From Aidingimonas lacisalsi (GTDB lineage: Bacteria; Pseudomonadota; Gammaproteobacteria; Pseudomonadales; Halomonadaceae), in the NCBI RefSeq assembly GCF_008079445.1, contig NZ_VRYH01000002.1, forward strand, positions 434,001 to 498,000: a stretch of DNA of 64,000 nt. The letters run 5' to 3'. Under the pieces are notes generated by a model that had not been told where the DNA came from, searched no databases, and saw only the letters and a program-made list of their open reading frames with translations. The translations under genes were made by a program, and so were the position numbers. Shown here one piece after another: positions 1 to 9,150 of this stretch; position 1 is the first letter of the stretch, and the number at the start of each line of letters is the position of its first letter.

Positions 1-846
1 GGTATGCCCCTGGAACAGGATGAAGAGCAACAGCGCCAGGGCCAGCAGCATATTGAATTCCGATAGTCGGCGAATGCCTTTTTCGACGCCGCTGACCACG
101 GAAATCGTGGCGATGATGACGACCATGACGATCAGGATGACCTGCACGGACAGGTTCTCCGGCACATCGAACATGTAGTTCAGCCCATAGTTGAGCTGAA
201 TGACACCGATGCCCAAGCTGGTCGCAATGCCGAATACGGTGGATACCACAGCGGTGATATCGACGGTATGGCCGATAGGGCCGTAAATGCGCTTGCCAAG
301 TAGCGGATAGAGTGCACTGCGAATGGCCAGTGGCAGACGATGCCGGTAACTGAAATAGGCGAGCGCCATTCCCATCAGGACATAGAGTCCCCAACCGGAA
401 AGCCCCCAGTGGAGATAGGTCTGTACGACGGCATTGCGCATTGCCGCCTGGCTTTCCGGTTCAAGGGTCGGTGGTGCCAGGAAGTGCGAGAGCGGTTCGG
501 CGACGCTGAAGAACAACAGGTCGATGCCGATGCCGGCAGCGAACAGCATGGCCGACCAGGATAACAGCGAAAACTCGGGGCGGGCATGATCCGGCCCCAA
601 TCGAATGTTGCCGAAGCGGGATATCCCGATACCGATCACAAAGACCAGATAGGCAACGATCGCCAGCATGTAGTACCAGCCGAACGTTTCGTTGACCCAG
701 GCGAGACCGGCATTGAAGAAAGCGCCGGCTTCTTCGGTAAAACTCATCGTGATGACGAGGAAAACGAAGATGCCGACGACGGATCCGTAGAACACGACCG
801 GATTCAAGCGGTCGCGTCGTTCCGATACGAAAGTGTCATGAGGCAT
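1..846 (-). CDS. betT: BCCT-family choline/betaine transporter, N-terminal part (3' end outside window)
   Basis: The 282 codons present encode the first half of a betaine/choline/carnitine transporter that imports quaternary ammonium osmoprotectants across the inner membrane. The N-terminus (NPVVFYGSVVGI), the LGPDHARPEFSLLSWSAML stretch, AAGIGIDLLFFSVAEP and the LPLAIRSALYPLLGKRIYGPIGHTVD region closely follow E. coli BetT, the proton-driven choline carrier, rather than OpuD or BetP types. Several membrane segments are visible. ATG at 846 has a GGAGGG site 11 bases upstream. The gene runs off the left edge, so the C-terminal regulatory tail cannot be judged. It is divergent from the TRAP genes. 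Family assignment is firm; choline as substrate is inferred from similarity. Confidence 0.9.
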   Translation of the reverse strand, partial: MPHDTFVSERRDRLNPVVFYGSVVGIFVFLVITMSFTEEAGAFFNAGLAWVNETFGWYYMLAIVAYLVFVIGIGISRFGNIRLGPDHARPEFSLLSWSAMLFAAGIGIDLLFFSVAEPLSHFLAPPTLEPESQAAMRNAVVQTYLHWGLSGWGLYVLMGMALAYFSYRHRLPLAIRSALYPLLGKRIYGPIGHTVDITAVVSTVFGIATSLGIGVIQLNYGLNYMFDVPENLSVQVILIVMVVIIATISVVSGVEKGIRRLSEFNMLLALALLLFILFQGHT

Positions 847-1219
847 GGGGAAGAATGCCCTCCGTGTTGTTTGCGAACTCTTTTTTAATTAATCGTTCAA
901 ATAAAATACGCACTTCTCGTCATGAATTCAACTGCCGTCTCTGGGCGATGTCAGTTCTCGGGGCACGATGTCGACAGATACCGGTTTGTGCTCATTGAGA
1001 GGCTTGGAAAGTGGAAAATCCGTTGACTGCCTATGGATAGGCTTGCAATCCCTTTTGACAGGGCTATACATGATGTAACCGATGTGAAAAGCAGTGCAGT
1101 CCAGAGGCTTGTCCTGGCTCTGTCTGTCGAATCGGGAGGACCGAGTCTCTCTGAGAACAGCCGGGCGCTGTTCGTCACGACCCGTATGGTGAATTACAAC
1201 AACAAGTCTGGAGAGTCTG
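847..1219. other. Divergent intergenic region between betT and the TRAP operon
   Basis: No convincing gene. An AT-rich block near 884-906 lies upstream of betT and contains, on the minus strand, TTGAACG next to TTAATTAA, which resembles half of a BetI-type palindrome; this is weak. Towards the TRAP genes, TTGCAA (1043-1048) and TATACA (1065-1070) with 16-bp spacing could be a promoter, but the match is modest and the leader would be about 140 bases. Confidence 0.35.
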
Positions 1220-2422
1220 ATGAATAACGAGAACACGCCAGAACAGGTTTCCGCTGATCATGCCGTATCGACCCATGTCGGTCAGGAGGACAATCATACG
1301 CTGCGTACCTCGAGGCGGCGCTTTCTGACCGGTTCCGCAGCGGCGGCAGGTGCGGCTGCGATCGGCTTCCCGAGTATTGCCGTCGCCCAGACGACGACAC
1401 TCCGTTTCCAGAGTACCTGGCCTGATCAAGATATCTTTCATGAGTTCGCCGCGGATTACGTGCGAATCGTCAATGAGATGTCCGGCGGTCGGCTGGAGCT
1501 CAACCTATTGCCGGCGGGGTCCGTGGTCGGTGCGTTGGAACTGCAGGATGCAGTGATATCCGGTGCACTGGATGGCGGACATGGCGTCTGTGCGTATTGG
1601 TATGGGAAGCATAAGGCGTATTCGTTGTTCGGTACGCCGCCTCCTTTTGGCTGGGATGCACATCAGTTCCTGGCCTGGTTCTGGAGTGGGGAAGGTCGTG
1701 GACTGTACAACGAACTGCTCGAGATGCTGGAACTTCCGCTCGTCGGCTACCTGACCGGTCCGATGCCGACCCAGGCCTTGGGATGGTTCAAGGAGCCAAT
1801 CAGCGGTGTCGAGGATCTCGAAGGGCAAAAGTATCGTACCGTTGGTCTGGCGGCAGATCTCATGGATGAGGTGGGAGCGGCCGTCACCATCATGGGGGGT
1901 GGCGATATCGTACCGGCCATGGACCGAGGGCTGCTTGACGGTGCCGAATTCAACAATCCGTCTTCCGACCGGTTATTGGGGTTCCCCGATGTCAGCAAGA
2001 CCTGGATGCTGCGTAGTTACCACCAGGATTGCGAGGCCTTCGAGGTCATGTTCAACCGGGACAAGTTCAACAGCCTCGACCCGGAATTCCAGGCGATCCT
2101 CGAATATGCCGCCAAGGCGGCATCGTCGGAAATGTACTGGAAAGCGATGGATCGCTATCCCAAGGACCTTCAGGCGATGCGGGAAGAAGAAGGAGTGGAA
2201 ACCTACATCACGCCTGACTCGGTGCTGAAAGCCCAGCTCGACGCCTGGGACAAGGTGATTGACGAGCAGTCCGAAGACGCTTTCTTCAAGAAGGTCATCG
2301 ACAGCCAGAGAGCCTACTGCGAGCGAGTGGTCGGCTGGCACCTGGAAGGTAACGCACCCAAGAACCCGGCTTATGAGCATTTCTTCGGACGGGCGGCGAC
2401 GGATACGTCGAAAATGGCTTGA
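1220..2422 (+). CDS. TRAP transporter solute-binding protein (DctP family, TakP-like)
   Basis: Periplasmic binding protein that delivers a carboxylate ligand to the DctQM membrane proteins. The 400-residue product has a Tat signal: SRRRFLTG at residues 31-38, a small-residue hydrophobic stretch and cleavage near AVAQ (54-57). The mature part follows the TakP/2-oxoacid type: LPAGSVVG, the GHGVCAYWYGKH segment and GGGDIVPAMDRGLLDGAEF, with Arg and aromatic residues for an organic-acid ligand. GGAGAG at 1210-1215 sets the start. It is followed after 160 bp by dctQ and then dctM. A monocarboxylate or 2-oxoacid ligand is inferred from family resemblance; it does not look like the ectoine-binding TeaA. 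Confidence 0.85.
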   Translation: MNNENTPEQVSADHAVSTHVGQEDNHTLRTSRRRFLTGSAAAAGAAAIGFPSIAVAQTTTLRFQSTWPDQDIFHEFAADYVRIVNEMSGGRLELNLLPAGSVVGALELQDAVISGALDGGHGVCAYWYGKHKAYSLFGTPPPFGWDAHQFLAWFWSGEGRGLYNELLEMLELPLVGYLTGPMPTQALGWFKEPISGVEDLEGQKYRTVGLAADLMDEVGAAVTIMGGGDIVPAMDRGLLDGAEFNNPSSDRLLGFPDVSKTWMLRSYHQDCEAFEVMFNRDKFNSLDPEFQAILEYAAKAASSEMYWKAMDRYPKDLQAMREEEGVETYITPDSVLKAQLDAWDKVIDEQSEDAFFKKVIDSQRAYCERVVGWHLEGNAPKNPAYEHFFGRAATDTSKMA

Positions 2423-2584
2423 TACCTGTTGTGGTGCATGACTCAAGGTGCGAGCCAGCGGTTCCAGGCCAGTGGGTGTACTCATCGTCATGCCAGCGCC
2501 AGGGAAGGCGGCTGGAGGTGCGGCGAATCAGGTTGCGCTGGATACCGTGGTTGCTCGTGATTCATCCCGGCATCGGAGACTGTC

Positions 2585-3166
2585 ATGTATAAAGGTATCG
2601 CAGCGATCGACCGGATCAGCCTTTGGTCAGGCAAGTTCTTTGCCTGGTGCATTCTGTTTCTGACCGCTGTTGTCAGTATCGAAGTCTTCATGCGTTATGT
2701 CGTGGGAGCTCCCACGTCCTGGGCCTATGACACCAGTTACATGCTCTATGGCACGCTGTTCATGATGTGCGGCGCTTATGCGTTGTCCTATAACGCGCAT
2801 GTTCGTGCCGATGTATTGTCGAGGTATTTCCCCCCTCGCATGCAGGCCGGTCTGGACCTGGTGCTGTATATGGTCTTTTTCTATCCGGGGGTGCTCGCGC
2901 TGATCTGGAACGGGTGGGATTATTTCGCGATCTCGTTCCGTCAGAATGAACATAGCTCCTTCACTCCCGATGGACCGCCACTTTATCCCTTCAAGTTCGT
3001 GATTCCTTTCGCCGCCGTTCTACTCATGTTGCAAGGACTGGCGGAAATCACACGCTGTATCGCCTGTTTGCGCCATGGCTATTGGCCGCCTCGCCCGGGT
3101 GACGTGCAGGAGCTTGCTGACTCGGAACATGCGGAAGGCCAGCGTCATGAGGAGACCCGGTCATGA
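2585..3166 (+). CDS. TRAP transporter small permease (DctQ)
   Basis: Small membrane subunit of the tripartite ATP-independent periplasmic transporter. The 193-residue protein has four predicted membrane helices (about residues 15-38, 50-70, 90-112, 130-155) and the usual soluble, charged C-terminal tail. GGAGA at 2575-2579 precedes the ATG. The stop overlaps the dctM start by 4 bp (ATGA), so the two are translationally coupled, as is normal for dctQM pairs. The subunit is thought to scaffold the large permease. Confidence 0.9.
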   Translation: MYKGIAAIDRISLWSGKFFAWCILFLTAVVSIEVFMRYVVGAPTSWAYDTSYMLYGTLFMMCGAYALSYNAHVRADVLSRYFPPRMQAGLDLVLYMVFFYPGVLALIWNGWDYFAISFRQNEHSSFTPDGPPLYPFKFVIPFAAVLLMLQGLAEITRCIACLRHGYWPPRPGDVQELADSEHAEGQRHEETRS

Positions 3167-4482
3167 GCGATCCGCAGATCGGCATCCTGATGCTGGGGAT
3201 GCTCGTCATTCTCATCATGCTGGGCTTTCCCATTGCGTTCACCTTGATCGCCATGGGCGTAGGATTCGGCTACTTTGCCATCGGCGATATCATCTTCTCA
3301 CTGCTGGTGCAGCGTACCTATGGGGTCATGTCCAACGATGTTCTGATAGCCGTTCCCTTGTTTCTGTTCATGGGCTATCTGGTGGAGCAGGCGAATATCC
3401 TCGATCGCTTGTTCTATAGCCTGCAACTGGCGGCGCGTGGCATGCCTGCGTCATTGGCGGTAGCGAGTCTGATTACCTGTGCCCTGTTCGCAACGGCAAC
3501 CGGCATCGTTGGCGCTGTCGTCACGTTGATGGGGTTGCTGGCGCTGCCAGCGATGCTCAAAGCAGGTTATGACAAACGGATGTCGAGTGGGGTCATCTGT
3601 GCCGGTGGCTGTCTGGGAATCCTGATTCCTCCCAGCATCATGTTGATTCTGTACGGTGCCATGGCAGGTGTCTCGGTCGTACGCCTCTATGCGGCGGCAC
3701 TCTTTCCCGGTCTGCTATTGGCGGGGTTGTACATCCTTTATGTGATGGGGCGGGCCATGCTCAATCCCCAGGTCGCTCCCAAGTTATCCCAGGCCGAACT
3801 CGATGTGCCGCGAGGCCAGGTCTACTGGCAGCTATTAACGTCATTCGTGCCGCTTTTCGTCCTGATCATGGCGGTACTGGGGGCGATTCTGTTCGGTCTG
3901 GCCACGCCTCATGAGGCGGCCGGCATCGGTGCGCTTGGTGCTATTGTGCTGGCGGCGGCCTACCGACAGTTGAATTGGCCGCGACTCAAGGAAGCCGTCT
4001 TTCTGACGGCTCGGACCAGCGCCATGGTCTGTTGGCTGTTTGTCGGTTCATGGATCTTTTCGTCGGTATTTTCGTTGCTCGGTGGCCACTCGTTGATCGA
4101 ACACTGGATCGACGGAATGTCGTTATCGCCTCTGCAATTCCTGATCCTTGCCCAAATCTTGATCTTCCTGTTGGGCTGGCCGCTGGAGTGGACGGAGATC
4201 ATCATCATCTTCGTGCCGATTTTTCTGCCCTTGCTGCAGTTGTTCGGTATCGATCCACTGTTCTTTGGCGTGCTGGTGGCGCTGAACATACAGACGTCAT
4301 TCTTGACGCCACCCATGGCCATGTCGGCGTTCTACCTCAAGGGAATCGCCCCCAAAGGGGTCCAACTGGGAGATATCTTCCTGGGGATAGCTCCGTTCCT
4401 GTTCATGGTGTTCCTGGCGATGGCCATCCTGTATATGGTCCCGGGGATCGCCTTGTGGCTACCGGAAGTCCTTTATGGTTGA
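3163..4482 (+). CDS. TRAP transporter large permease (DctM)
   Basis: Sodium-coupled translocating subunit of the TRAP system, 439 residues with about twelve hydrophobic segments throughout. Diagnostic stretches are the SLITCALFATATGIVGAVV segment, GGCLGILIPPSIMLILYG and the C-terminal LNIQTSFLTPPMAMSAFYLKG, all typical of DctM. It is coupled to dctQ by an ATGA overlap. The 3' end overlaps the convergent thiI by 10 bp, so this operon ends here. Together with the Tat-exported binding protein it forms a complete transporter. Confidence 0.93.
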   Translation: MSDPQIGILMLGMLVILIMLGFPIAFTLIAMGVGFGYFAIGDIIFSLLVQRTYGVMSNDVLIAVPLFLFMGYLVEQANILDRLFYSLQLAARGMPASLAVASLITCALFATATGIVGAVVTLMGLLALPAMLKAGYDKRMSSGVICAGGCLGILIPPSIMLILYGAMAGVSVVRLYAAALFPGLLLAGLYILYVMGRAMLNPQVAPKLSQAELDVPRGQVYWQLLTSFVPLFVLIMAVLGAILFGLATPHEAAGIGALGAIVLAAAYRQLNWPRLKEAVFLTARTSAMVCWLFVGSWIFSSVFSLLGGHSLIEHWIDGMSLSPLQFLILAQILIFLLGWPLEWTEIIIIFVPIFLPLLQLFGIDPLFFGVLVALNIQTSFLTPPMAMSAFYLKGIAPKGVQLGDIFLGIAPFLFMVFLAMAILYMVPGIALWLPEVLYG

Positions 4483-5960
4483 GGCGTGACGTGCCGGTAG
4501 ACACCGAAATGATGCAGGCCCTGATCGGCAAGCTGCAGTGCCTGCATCCGGCTCATGACGCCCTGATCGCAATAGAGCAGGTAGTAGCGATCGGTGGGGA
4601 GCGTGCCAGCCTTGTCCTGCAGTTCGTAGAAAGGAATATCGAGCCGTTCGACACTGGGTATGTCGAGTGGTGCGTCATCGCGTTCGCTGGGATGTCGAAT
4701 ATCGATGATGCAATAGCCCTTGCCGGCCGCCAGCTCGTCGGGCGTATCAATGACCGTGACATCCGTTAGAGACGGTGACGGGAGCGTTGGCAGTTCATCG
4801 ACCCGTGTGATGCTGGCGTTATCCACGGCGCGATCCAGTATGGTGAAGTCGAACCGGGTCTCTGCCGTGTCGATTTGATGGCGCTTGGCCCGGGTATTGG
4901 GTTTTTTCGAGACGACACCGCAGTACTCGGGCATGGTTTCGGCAAAGCGTGCCGTATCGATCTGTCGGGCTTCATCGATGATGGCCTGTTTGTCGCTGGC
5001 CACCAGCGGACGCAATACCGGGCGTTCCGCAACGTCGTCGATCAGTCCCAGATTGGTCAGGCTTTGGCTCGAGACCTGAGCGATGGCGTCACCAGTGACC
5101 AGTGCAGGAATGCGTCCCCGAGCGGCCATCCGAGTCGCGGCACGTAGCATCATGCGTTTGAGTACGACGCCCATCAAACCGTCGGGCACCTTGGCAATCA
5201 ATTCATTGACGACGCCTTCGAAGGGAATCGAGATGAAGTTGACTCGATGGGAGGCGCTGTAACGCTGCCACAAGTGATGGGTCAGTTCGCGCACCCCGGT
5301 TTCATGGGCTGGCCCACCCAGGTTGAAGAACAGGAAATGCGTCTTGAGGCCGCGGCGTATCATACGATAGGCCGCTACCGGGGAATCATAGCCACCGGAA
5401 ATGAGTGCCAGTGCGGCGCCTTGTGTGCCGAGTGGATAGCCACCCAGGCCCGGCATGCGGTGCGTAATGAACGTCATCCGTTCCCCCTTGATTTCGAGGG
5501 CAACGTCGACATCGGGGTGCGTCAAGTCTACAGAGGCCGTGGGTACGGCTTGCAGCAGTGCGCTGCCAAGATAGCGCTCCAGTTCCTCGGATCGGAAATC
5601 ATGTTGGCCGCGGCGCTTGACTCGCACCTTGAAACGGCGGTGCGCGATGGCGTCGCGCCATAGTGGAATCAATCGGGTGGCCGTGTCGTCGAAGGAGCGG
5701 AACACAGCATTTTCCACGACCAGGACCTCATGGATACCCGCGATGCGGGTCAGCGTCGTTTCCAACTGCGCGTGCGTGTCGGAATCCAGCGTCTCGTTGG
5801 GGCGAACCTCAAGCGCATCCCAATGGTTGATGACACGAATGGGCGTGTCCAGCCTACGCAACGTGTTGACGACATTGGCCCGCAGGCAGCGAACCAGTTC
5901 TCGGCGTACCGGCCTGGTCTTGATGGTAATCTCGGGAAATAACTTGAGCAGAAATGGCAT
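4473..5960 (-). CDS. thiI: tRNA 4-thiouridine synthetase / thiazole sulfur carrier ThiI
   Basis: Transfers sulfur to U8 of tRNA (s4U8) and, in gammaproteobacteria, supplies sulfur for the thiamine thiazole. All parts of the long form are visible in 495 residues: NFLD/THUMP region (about 1-165), PP-loop SGGYDSP at 188-194 for adenylation, the conserved Cys347 (YCGVVSKKPNTRAKR), and a C-terminal rhodanese domain (about 400-495) with active Cys464 in LLYCDQGVMSR. Because the rhodanese Cys is present, both tRNA thiolation and thiazole synthesis should be supported. It is a single gene, convergent with dctM. Confidence 0.96.
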   Translation of the reverse strand: MPFLLKLFPEITIKTRPVRRELVRCLRANVVNTLRRLDTPIRVINHWDALEVRPNETLDSDTHAQLETTLTRIAGIHEVLVVENAVFRSFDDTATRLIPLWRDAIAHRRFKVRVKRRGQHDFRSEELERYLGSALLQAVPTASVDLTHPDVDVALEIKGERMTFITHRMPGLGGYPLGTQGAALALISGGYDSPVAAYRMIRRGLKTHFLFFNLGGPAHETGVRELTHHLWQRYSASHRVNFISIPFEGVVNELIAKVPDGLMGVVLKRMMLRAATRMAARGRIPALVTGDAIAQVSSQSLTNLGLIDDVAERPVLRPLVASDKQAIIDEARQIDTARFAETMPEYCGVVSKKPNTRAKRHQIDTAETRFDFTILDRAVDNASITRVDELPTLPSPSLTDVTVIDTPDELAAGKGYCIIDIRHPSERDDAPLDIPSVERLDIPFYELQDKAGTLPTDRYYLLYCDQGVMSRMQALQLADQGLHHFGVYRHVTPQP

Positions 5961-6040
5961 CGATCGACATCAGTGCTGCGATAGGGGCGGTTACGATACC
6001 AGAGTCGGGAGCGTCATGCATGAGATAGGCCGTAAGTGCT

Positions 6041-6065
6041 GGGTGCCCGCAACTGGCGGGCACCC
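6041..6065. terminator. GC-rich 10-bp hairpin after the Spy-like gene
   Basis: GGGTGCCCGC (6041-6050), loop AACTG, GCGGGCACCC (6056-6065) is a perfect stem just beyond the stop codon of the Spy-like gene and upstream of thiI. No U-tract follows on either strand, so it may be a 3'-end stabiliser or a non-canonical terminator that separates the two minus-strand genes. Confidence 0.5.
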
Positions 6066-6072
6066 GTAGCAG

Positions 6073-6726
6073 TCAGGAATCGCTTTCGTGGTGATGTTTG
6101 TCACCATGGGGTCCATGCGGACCTTTGCCATGAGGTGGTTTCATGATCACTTTCAGGGCCTCGAGCTGCGCGTCATCGAGCACATCCGCCAAGGCGTCAC
6201 GGTGTTCATCGCGAATCTCCAGCCAGGCATCATGCTTGTCTTCGCGATTGTCGAACGCCTGATCATGCAGTTCGCGGGCACGTTCACGCATGGCCTCATG
6301 TGCATCGTCCAGTGCCTGTCTGTCGTCTTCACTGAGTTCCCAACTGTCATAAAGGGCATCCAGACGTTGCTGCATGAAGTCGCGATGCGCTTTGTGGCGC
6401 TTCTCATGAATATCGCGCTTGTGATCATGCATCTCATCGACACGCTCTTCGCCGAGTATGTCGGTCATCGTTTGACGATAGTCTTCACGCAGGGCTTCGC
6501 GCTGGTCACGATAGTCTTGTCGGGCATCGTGCAACGCATTCCGCTCCTCCTCGCTCAGGTCCCATTGGTCGGCCATGGCCTCGAATCGCTGCTCATGGGG
6601 TTTATGCGCGTCATTACCTTGACTTTTCTCGTCACCCGGGGCGGCGGTCGCGATGAAGGACATTGGTGCGATAGCCAGTGCCAGCAGGGTGGGCATCCAG
6701 AACTTGCGTGGGGTGATGAAGCTCAT
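6073..6726 (-). CDS. Spy/CpxP-like periplasmic protein with duplicated domain and His-rich tail
   Basis: Exported 217-residue protein: signal peptide about 1-29 (hydrophobic core, ATAA cleavage), then two similar helical units, each starting with a W-(D/E)-L-S-E-(E/D)-(E/D)-R motif (about residues 55-100 and 122-190). This is the pattern of LTxxQ/Spy-CpxP envelope chaperones. The C-terminus is rich in His, Gly and Pro (PPHGKGPHGPHGDKHHH), suggesting metal binding. AGGAG lies 8 bases before the start. The next genes upstream encode a BaeR/BaeS-type system, whose classic target in E. coli is spy, so regulation by that pair is a fair inference. Chaperone function is inferred, not seen. Confidence 0.75.
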   Translation of the reverse strand: MSFITPRKFWMPTLLALAIAPMSFIATAAPGDEKSQGNDAHKPHEQRFEAMADQWDLSEEERNALHDARQDYRDQREALREDYRQTMTDILGEERVDEMHDHKRDIHEKRHKAHRDFMQQRLDALYDSWELSEDDRQALDDAHEAMRERARELHDQAFDNREDKHDAWLEIRDEHRDALADVLDDAQLEALKVIMKPPHGKGPHGPHGDKHHHESDS

Positions 6727-6876
6727 GTCGAGACTCCTGTCTGTTGGGGAACATCAGCGCTACCTCGCGCTTCGAACACAGTGTCCGCCCATCCTGTGCA
6801 ATTACCATGCAGCAAGCGTGCAATAGTCGAGCATGCTCATGCACATTCCCGATCCATCGAGCGGTAGAGCAAGGGG

Positions 6877-7572
6877 TCACTCCTCGGGTTGATACTTGTA
6901 GCCAACGCCATAGACCGAGCGGATGATTTCCCGTTCCGGCCAGATATCGGCAATCTTGCGCCGCAATTTCTTGATATGGCTGTCGACGGTACGTTCCGAG
7001 ACGATACGGTGATCCCGGTACATGTGGTCCATCAATTGATCGCGCGAAAAAATGCGCCCGGGTGCGTTCATCAGTACCTTGAGTAACTGGAATTCCACGG
7101 CCGTCAGGCCGAGATCCTGGCTGCCCGCCAGAGCACGCCAGCCGTCGTCGTCGAGCGTCAGTGGCGGCTGTGAATCACTCGTCTCGGGGGTATCGGCAAC
7201 CCGGCTGCGGCGGAGTACCGCTTTGATACGGGCTACGACCTCCCTGGGACTGAATGGCTTGCAGATGTAGTCGTCGGCGCCCAGTTCCAGCCCGAGCAGG
7301 CGGTCGACTTCCTCCACCTTGGCGGTCAGCATGATCACCGGCAGTCGTGGCCATCGTTCGCGGATCATGCGGCACAGCGTCAGGCCATCGATGCCGGGTA
7401 ACATCAGATCCAGCAGCATCAAGTCGCATTGCTGGTCTTGTAGCCATGCCATTACCTGGTCACCGTGATCGATATGGTGCGACTGGAAACCGCTGTTATC
7501 GAGATAGTCGGTGACCAGTCGTGCGATCTTGGGCTCGTCCTCGACGATCAGGATGGAGTCGCGATCATTCAT
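6877..7572 (-). CDS. baeR: OmpR-family response regulator, BaeR-like
   Basis: DNA-binding response regulator of 231 residues. The receiver domain (about 5-120) has the acidic pair in VEDEPK, the phospho-acceptor Asp in LMLLDLMLPG and the conserved Lys in YICKPFSPREVVARIKAVLRR. The C-terminal winged helix (about 135-228) ends with VYGVGYKY. The wording GADDYICKPFSPREVVAR and the overall sequence are closest to BaeR. I chose ATG at 7572 because it overlaps the kinase stop (ATGA); a longer reading adds 14 residues unlike the family. The neighbour downstream is a Spy-like chaperone gene, the expected target for envelope stress. Confidence 0.85.
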   Translation of the reverse strand: MNDRDSILIVEDEPKIARLVTDYLDNSGFQSHHIDHGDQVMAWLQDQQCDLMLLDLMLPGIDGLTLCRMIRERWPRLPVIMLTAKVEEVDRLLGLELGADDYICKPFSPREVVARIKAVLRRSRVADTPETSDSQPPLTLDDDGWRALAGSQDLGLTAVEFQLLKVLMNAPGRIFSRDQLMDHMYRDHRIVSERTVDSHIKKLRRKIADIWPEREIIRSVYGVGYKYQPEE

Positions 7573-9017
7573 ACACGTTGCTCTTGGATCAGGGGGAATT
7601 CGAGTATCCAGCATAACCCGCCCAGCGATGAATGTGCTGCTGACATCTGGCCTCCATGGGCCTTGACCAACGCCGTGGCAATCGAGAGCCCCAAGCCGCT
7701 ACCACCACTCTGGCGACTGCGAGAACCTTCAACACGGTACAGTCGTTCCGTCAGACGGGCGAGATCATCATCCGGAACGCCTGGGGCGCTGTCTTCCCAG
7801 GTCAGACGTGCCTGATGTTCATTGGTTTCCAGGCAGACATGCAATCTGCCGGGTGCCTGTGTGTAGGTACAGGTGTTGTCCATCAGATTGTCCCAGAGTT
7901 GACGGAGACGCTGCTGGTCACCGCGGATCATGAGCGCGGGTTCGATGTTCGTCTCGAGAGTGATGCCATGATCGTCGAGCCAGCCCTTTGCTTCATCGAG
8001 GCGAAGACTCAGGACGTCAGCAAGATCGAGAGGGGCCAACGATACTTCCAATGCCCCGGCGTCGCTCTGGGACAGAAGGCGCAAGTCGCCAACGAGCCGT
8101 TCGAGTTGAGCGACTTCTTGGGCAAGCGAGTGGATGTTGTCGTGGTCCAGCGGTCGGATGCCATCCTGCATGCTTTCGATTTCACCTCGCAGCACGGCTA
8201 GTGGAGTACGCAACTCATGTGCGATATCCGACACCCAGCGCTGACGAGCTTCGCGTGTCGCTTCCAGTGTCTCGGCCAGAACATTGAAATCATGGGACAG
8301 TCGTGACAGTTCGTCACGGCCTCGTTCCGGCAAACGGATACTGTAATCGCCTTCGGTCAAGCGGTGCGTTGCGAGTGCCATGCCACGCGTGCGCCTTCCC
8401 AGCCACCATGATAACCCTCCTGCCAGCAGTAGCGACGCCAGCGCCAGCGAGGTGATGATGATACCGAGGTTGCGTCGCTGGCGAGACAGGAATATGCGAT
8501 CCATGCGCGCCATGAGTTGTTGTGGCGGACGATATCCCAGGGCACCGACCTGCTTGCCGTCGCTGACGATCGGCAGCCAGTTGAGCACCAGCGGCGCATC
8601 GTCATCGCGTCGTGGCGGTTGGCCAATGACCGGGCGCCCTTCAGCGTCGTGAAGGACGAAGTCACGAGCATCGCCTAGCTGTCTTTCGATGCCCTCGGGG
8701 GGAGGTCCCTCGCCGGGCCAGAGTTGCTGACGGACTAGCCGGAACCAGGCACGGTGGTCGTCACGTAACCACTGCCAGTCACCACGCCGAGTCCACTCTT
8801 CGGCTAATCCTTCCGCGAGCGTTTCAGCACGATTGGCCTGGGTCGTTTCAAGATAATCGATGAAGCCTTGATCGAGGCTGCGCGATACCGCAAGGAACAC
8901 CAGTGCCGAGATGGCTACATTGACGAGCAATATGATGGCGAACAGCTTGATGCCCAGTCGTGACACTGTCAGTCGGGGCTGGGCAGGGTATCGCGAAGAG
9001 CGAAACGATCGGCACAT
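7569..9017 (-). CDS. baeS: Sensor histidine kinase, BaeS-like
   Basis: Inner-membrane sensor kinase of 482 residues: N-terminal membrane helix (about 23-45), periplasmic domain (about 46-183), second helix (about 184-206), HAMP domain, and dimerisation box with His267 in AHELRTPLAVLRGEIE. The ATPase domain follows, with the N-box (LWDNLMDNTCTY), DSAPGVPDDDL and GGSGLGLSIATALV. Start at 9017 is chosen for GGAGA upstream; the frame is open for 48 more codons but these lack family character. Its stop overlaps baeR. Role: sensing envelope damage or toxic compounds and phosphorylating the regulator. Confidence 0.85.
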   Translation of the reverse strand: MCRSFRSSRYPAQPRLTVSRLGIKLFAIILLVNVAISALVFLAVSRSLDQGFIDYLETTQANRAETLAEGLAEEWTRRGDWQWLRDDHRAWFRLVRQQLWPGEGPPPEGIERQLGDARDFVLHDAEGRPVIGQPPRRDDDAPLVLNWLPIVSDGKQVGALGYRPPQQLMARMDRIFLSRQRRNLGIIITSLALASLLLAGGLSWWLGRRTRGMALATHRLTEGDYSIRLPERGRDELSRLSHDFNVLAETLEATREARQRWVSDIAHELRTPLAVLRGEIESMQDGIRPLDHDNIHSLAQEVAQLERLVGDLRLLSQSDAGALEVSLAPLDLADVLSLRLDEAKGWLDDHGITLETNIEPALMIRGDQQRLRQLWDNLMDNTCTYTQAPGRLHVCLETNEHQARLTWEDSAPGVPDDDLARLTERLYRVEGSRSRQSGGSGLGLSIATALVKAHGGQMSAAHSSLGGLCWILEFPLIQEQRV

Positions 9018-9150
9018 GTGGGTCTCCGGATAGAGATGGACGCTGTCACGAGTCTGCCTGACCGATATGCAGCTATTGGTCACCCAATGTGCAAGGAGAG
9101 TGCATACACGATCGTTCGGGTCTCGCCGAAAGGATACCTCGGGTGACTGT

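Noticed and set aside
1033-1227. 64-codon plus-strand frame before the TRAP binding protein
   Set aside because: No ribosome site or family; it overlaps the start of the binding-protein gene.
1220-4482. TRAP operon as the ectoine carrier TeaABC
   Set aside because: The binding protein is Tat-exported and of TakP type, lacks TeaA features, and no teaD follows. The distance to the doe genes also gives no support.
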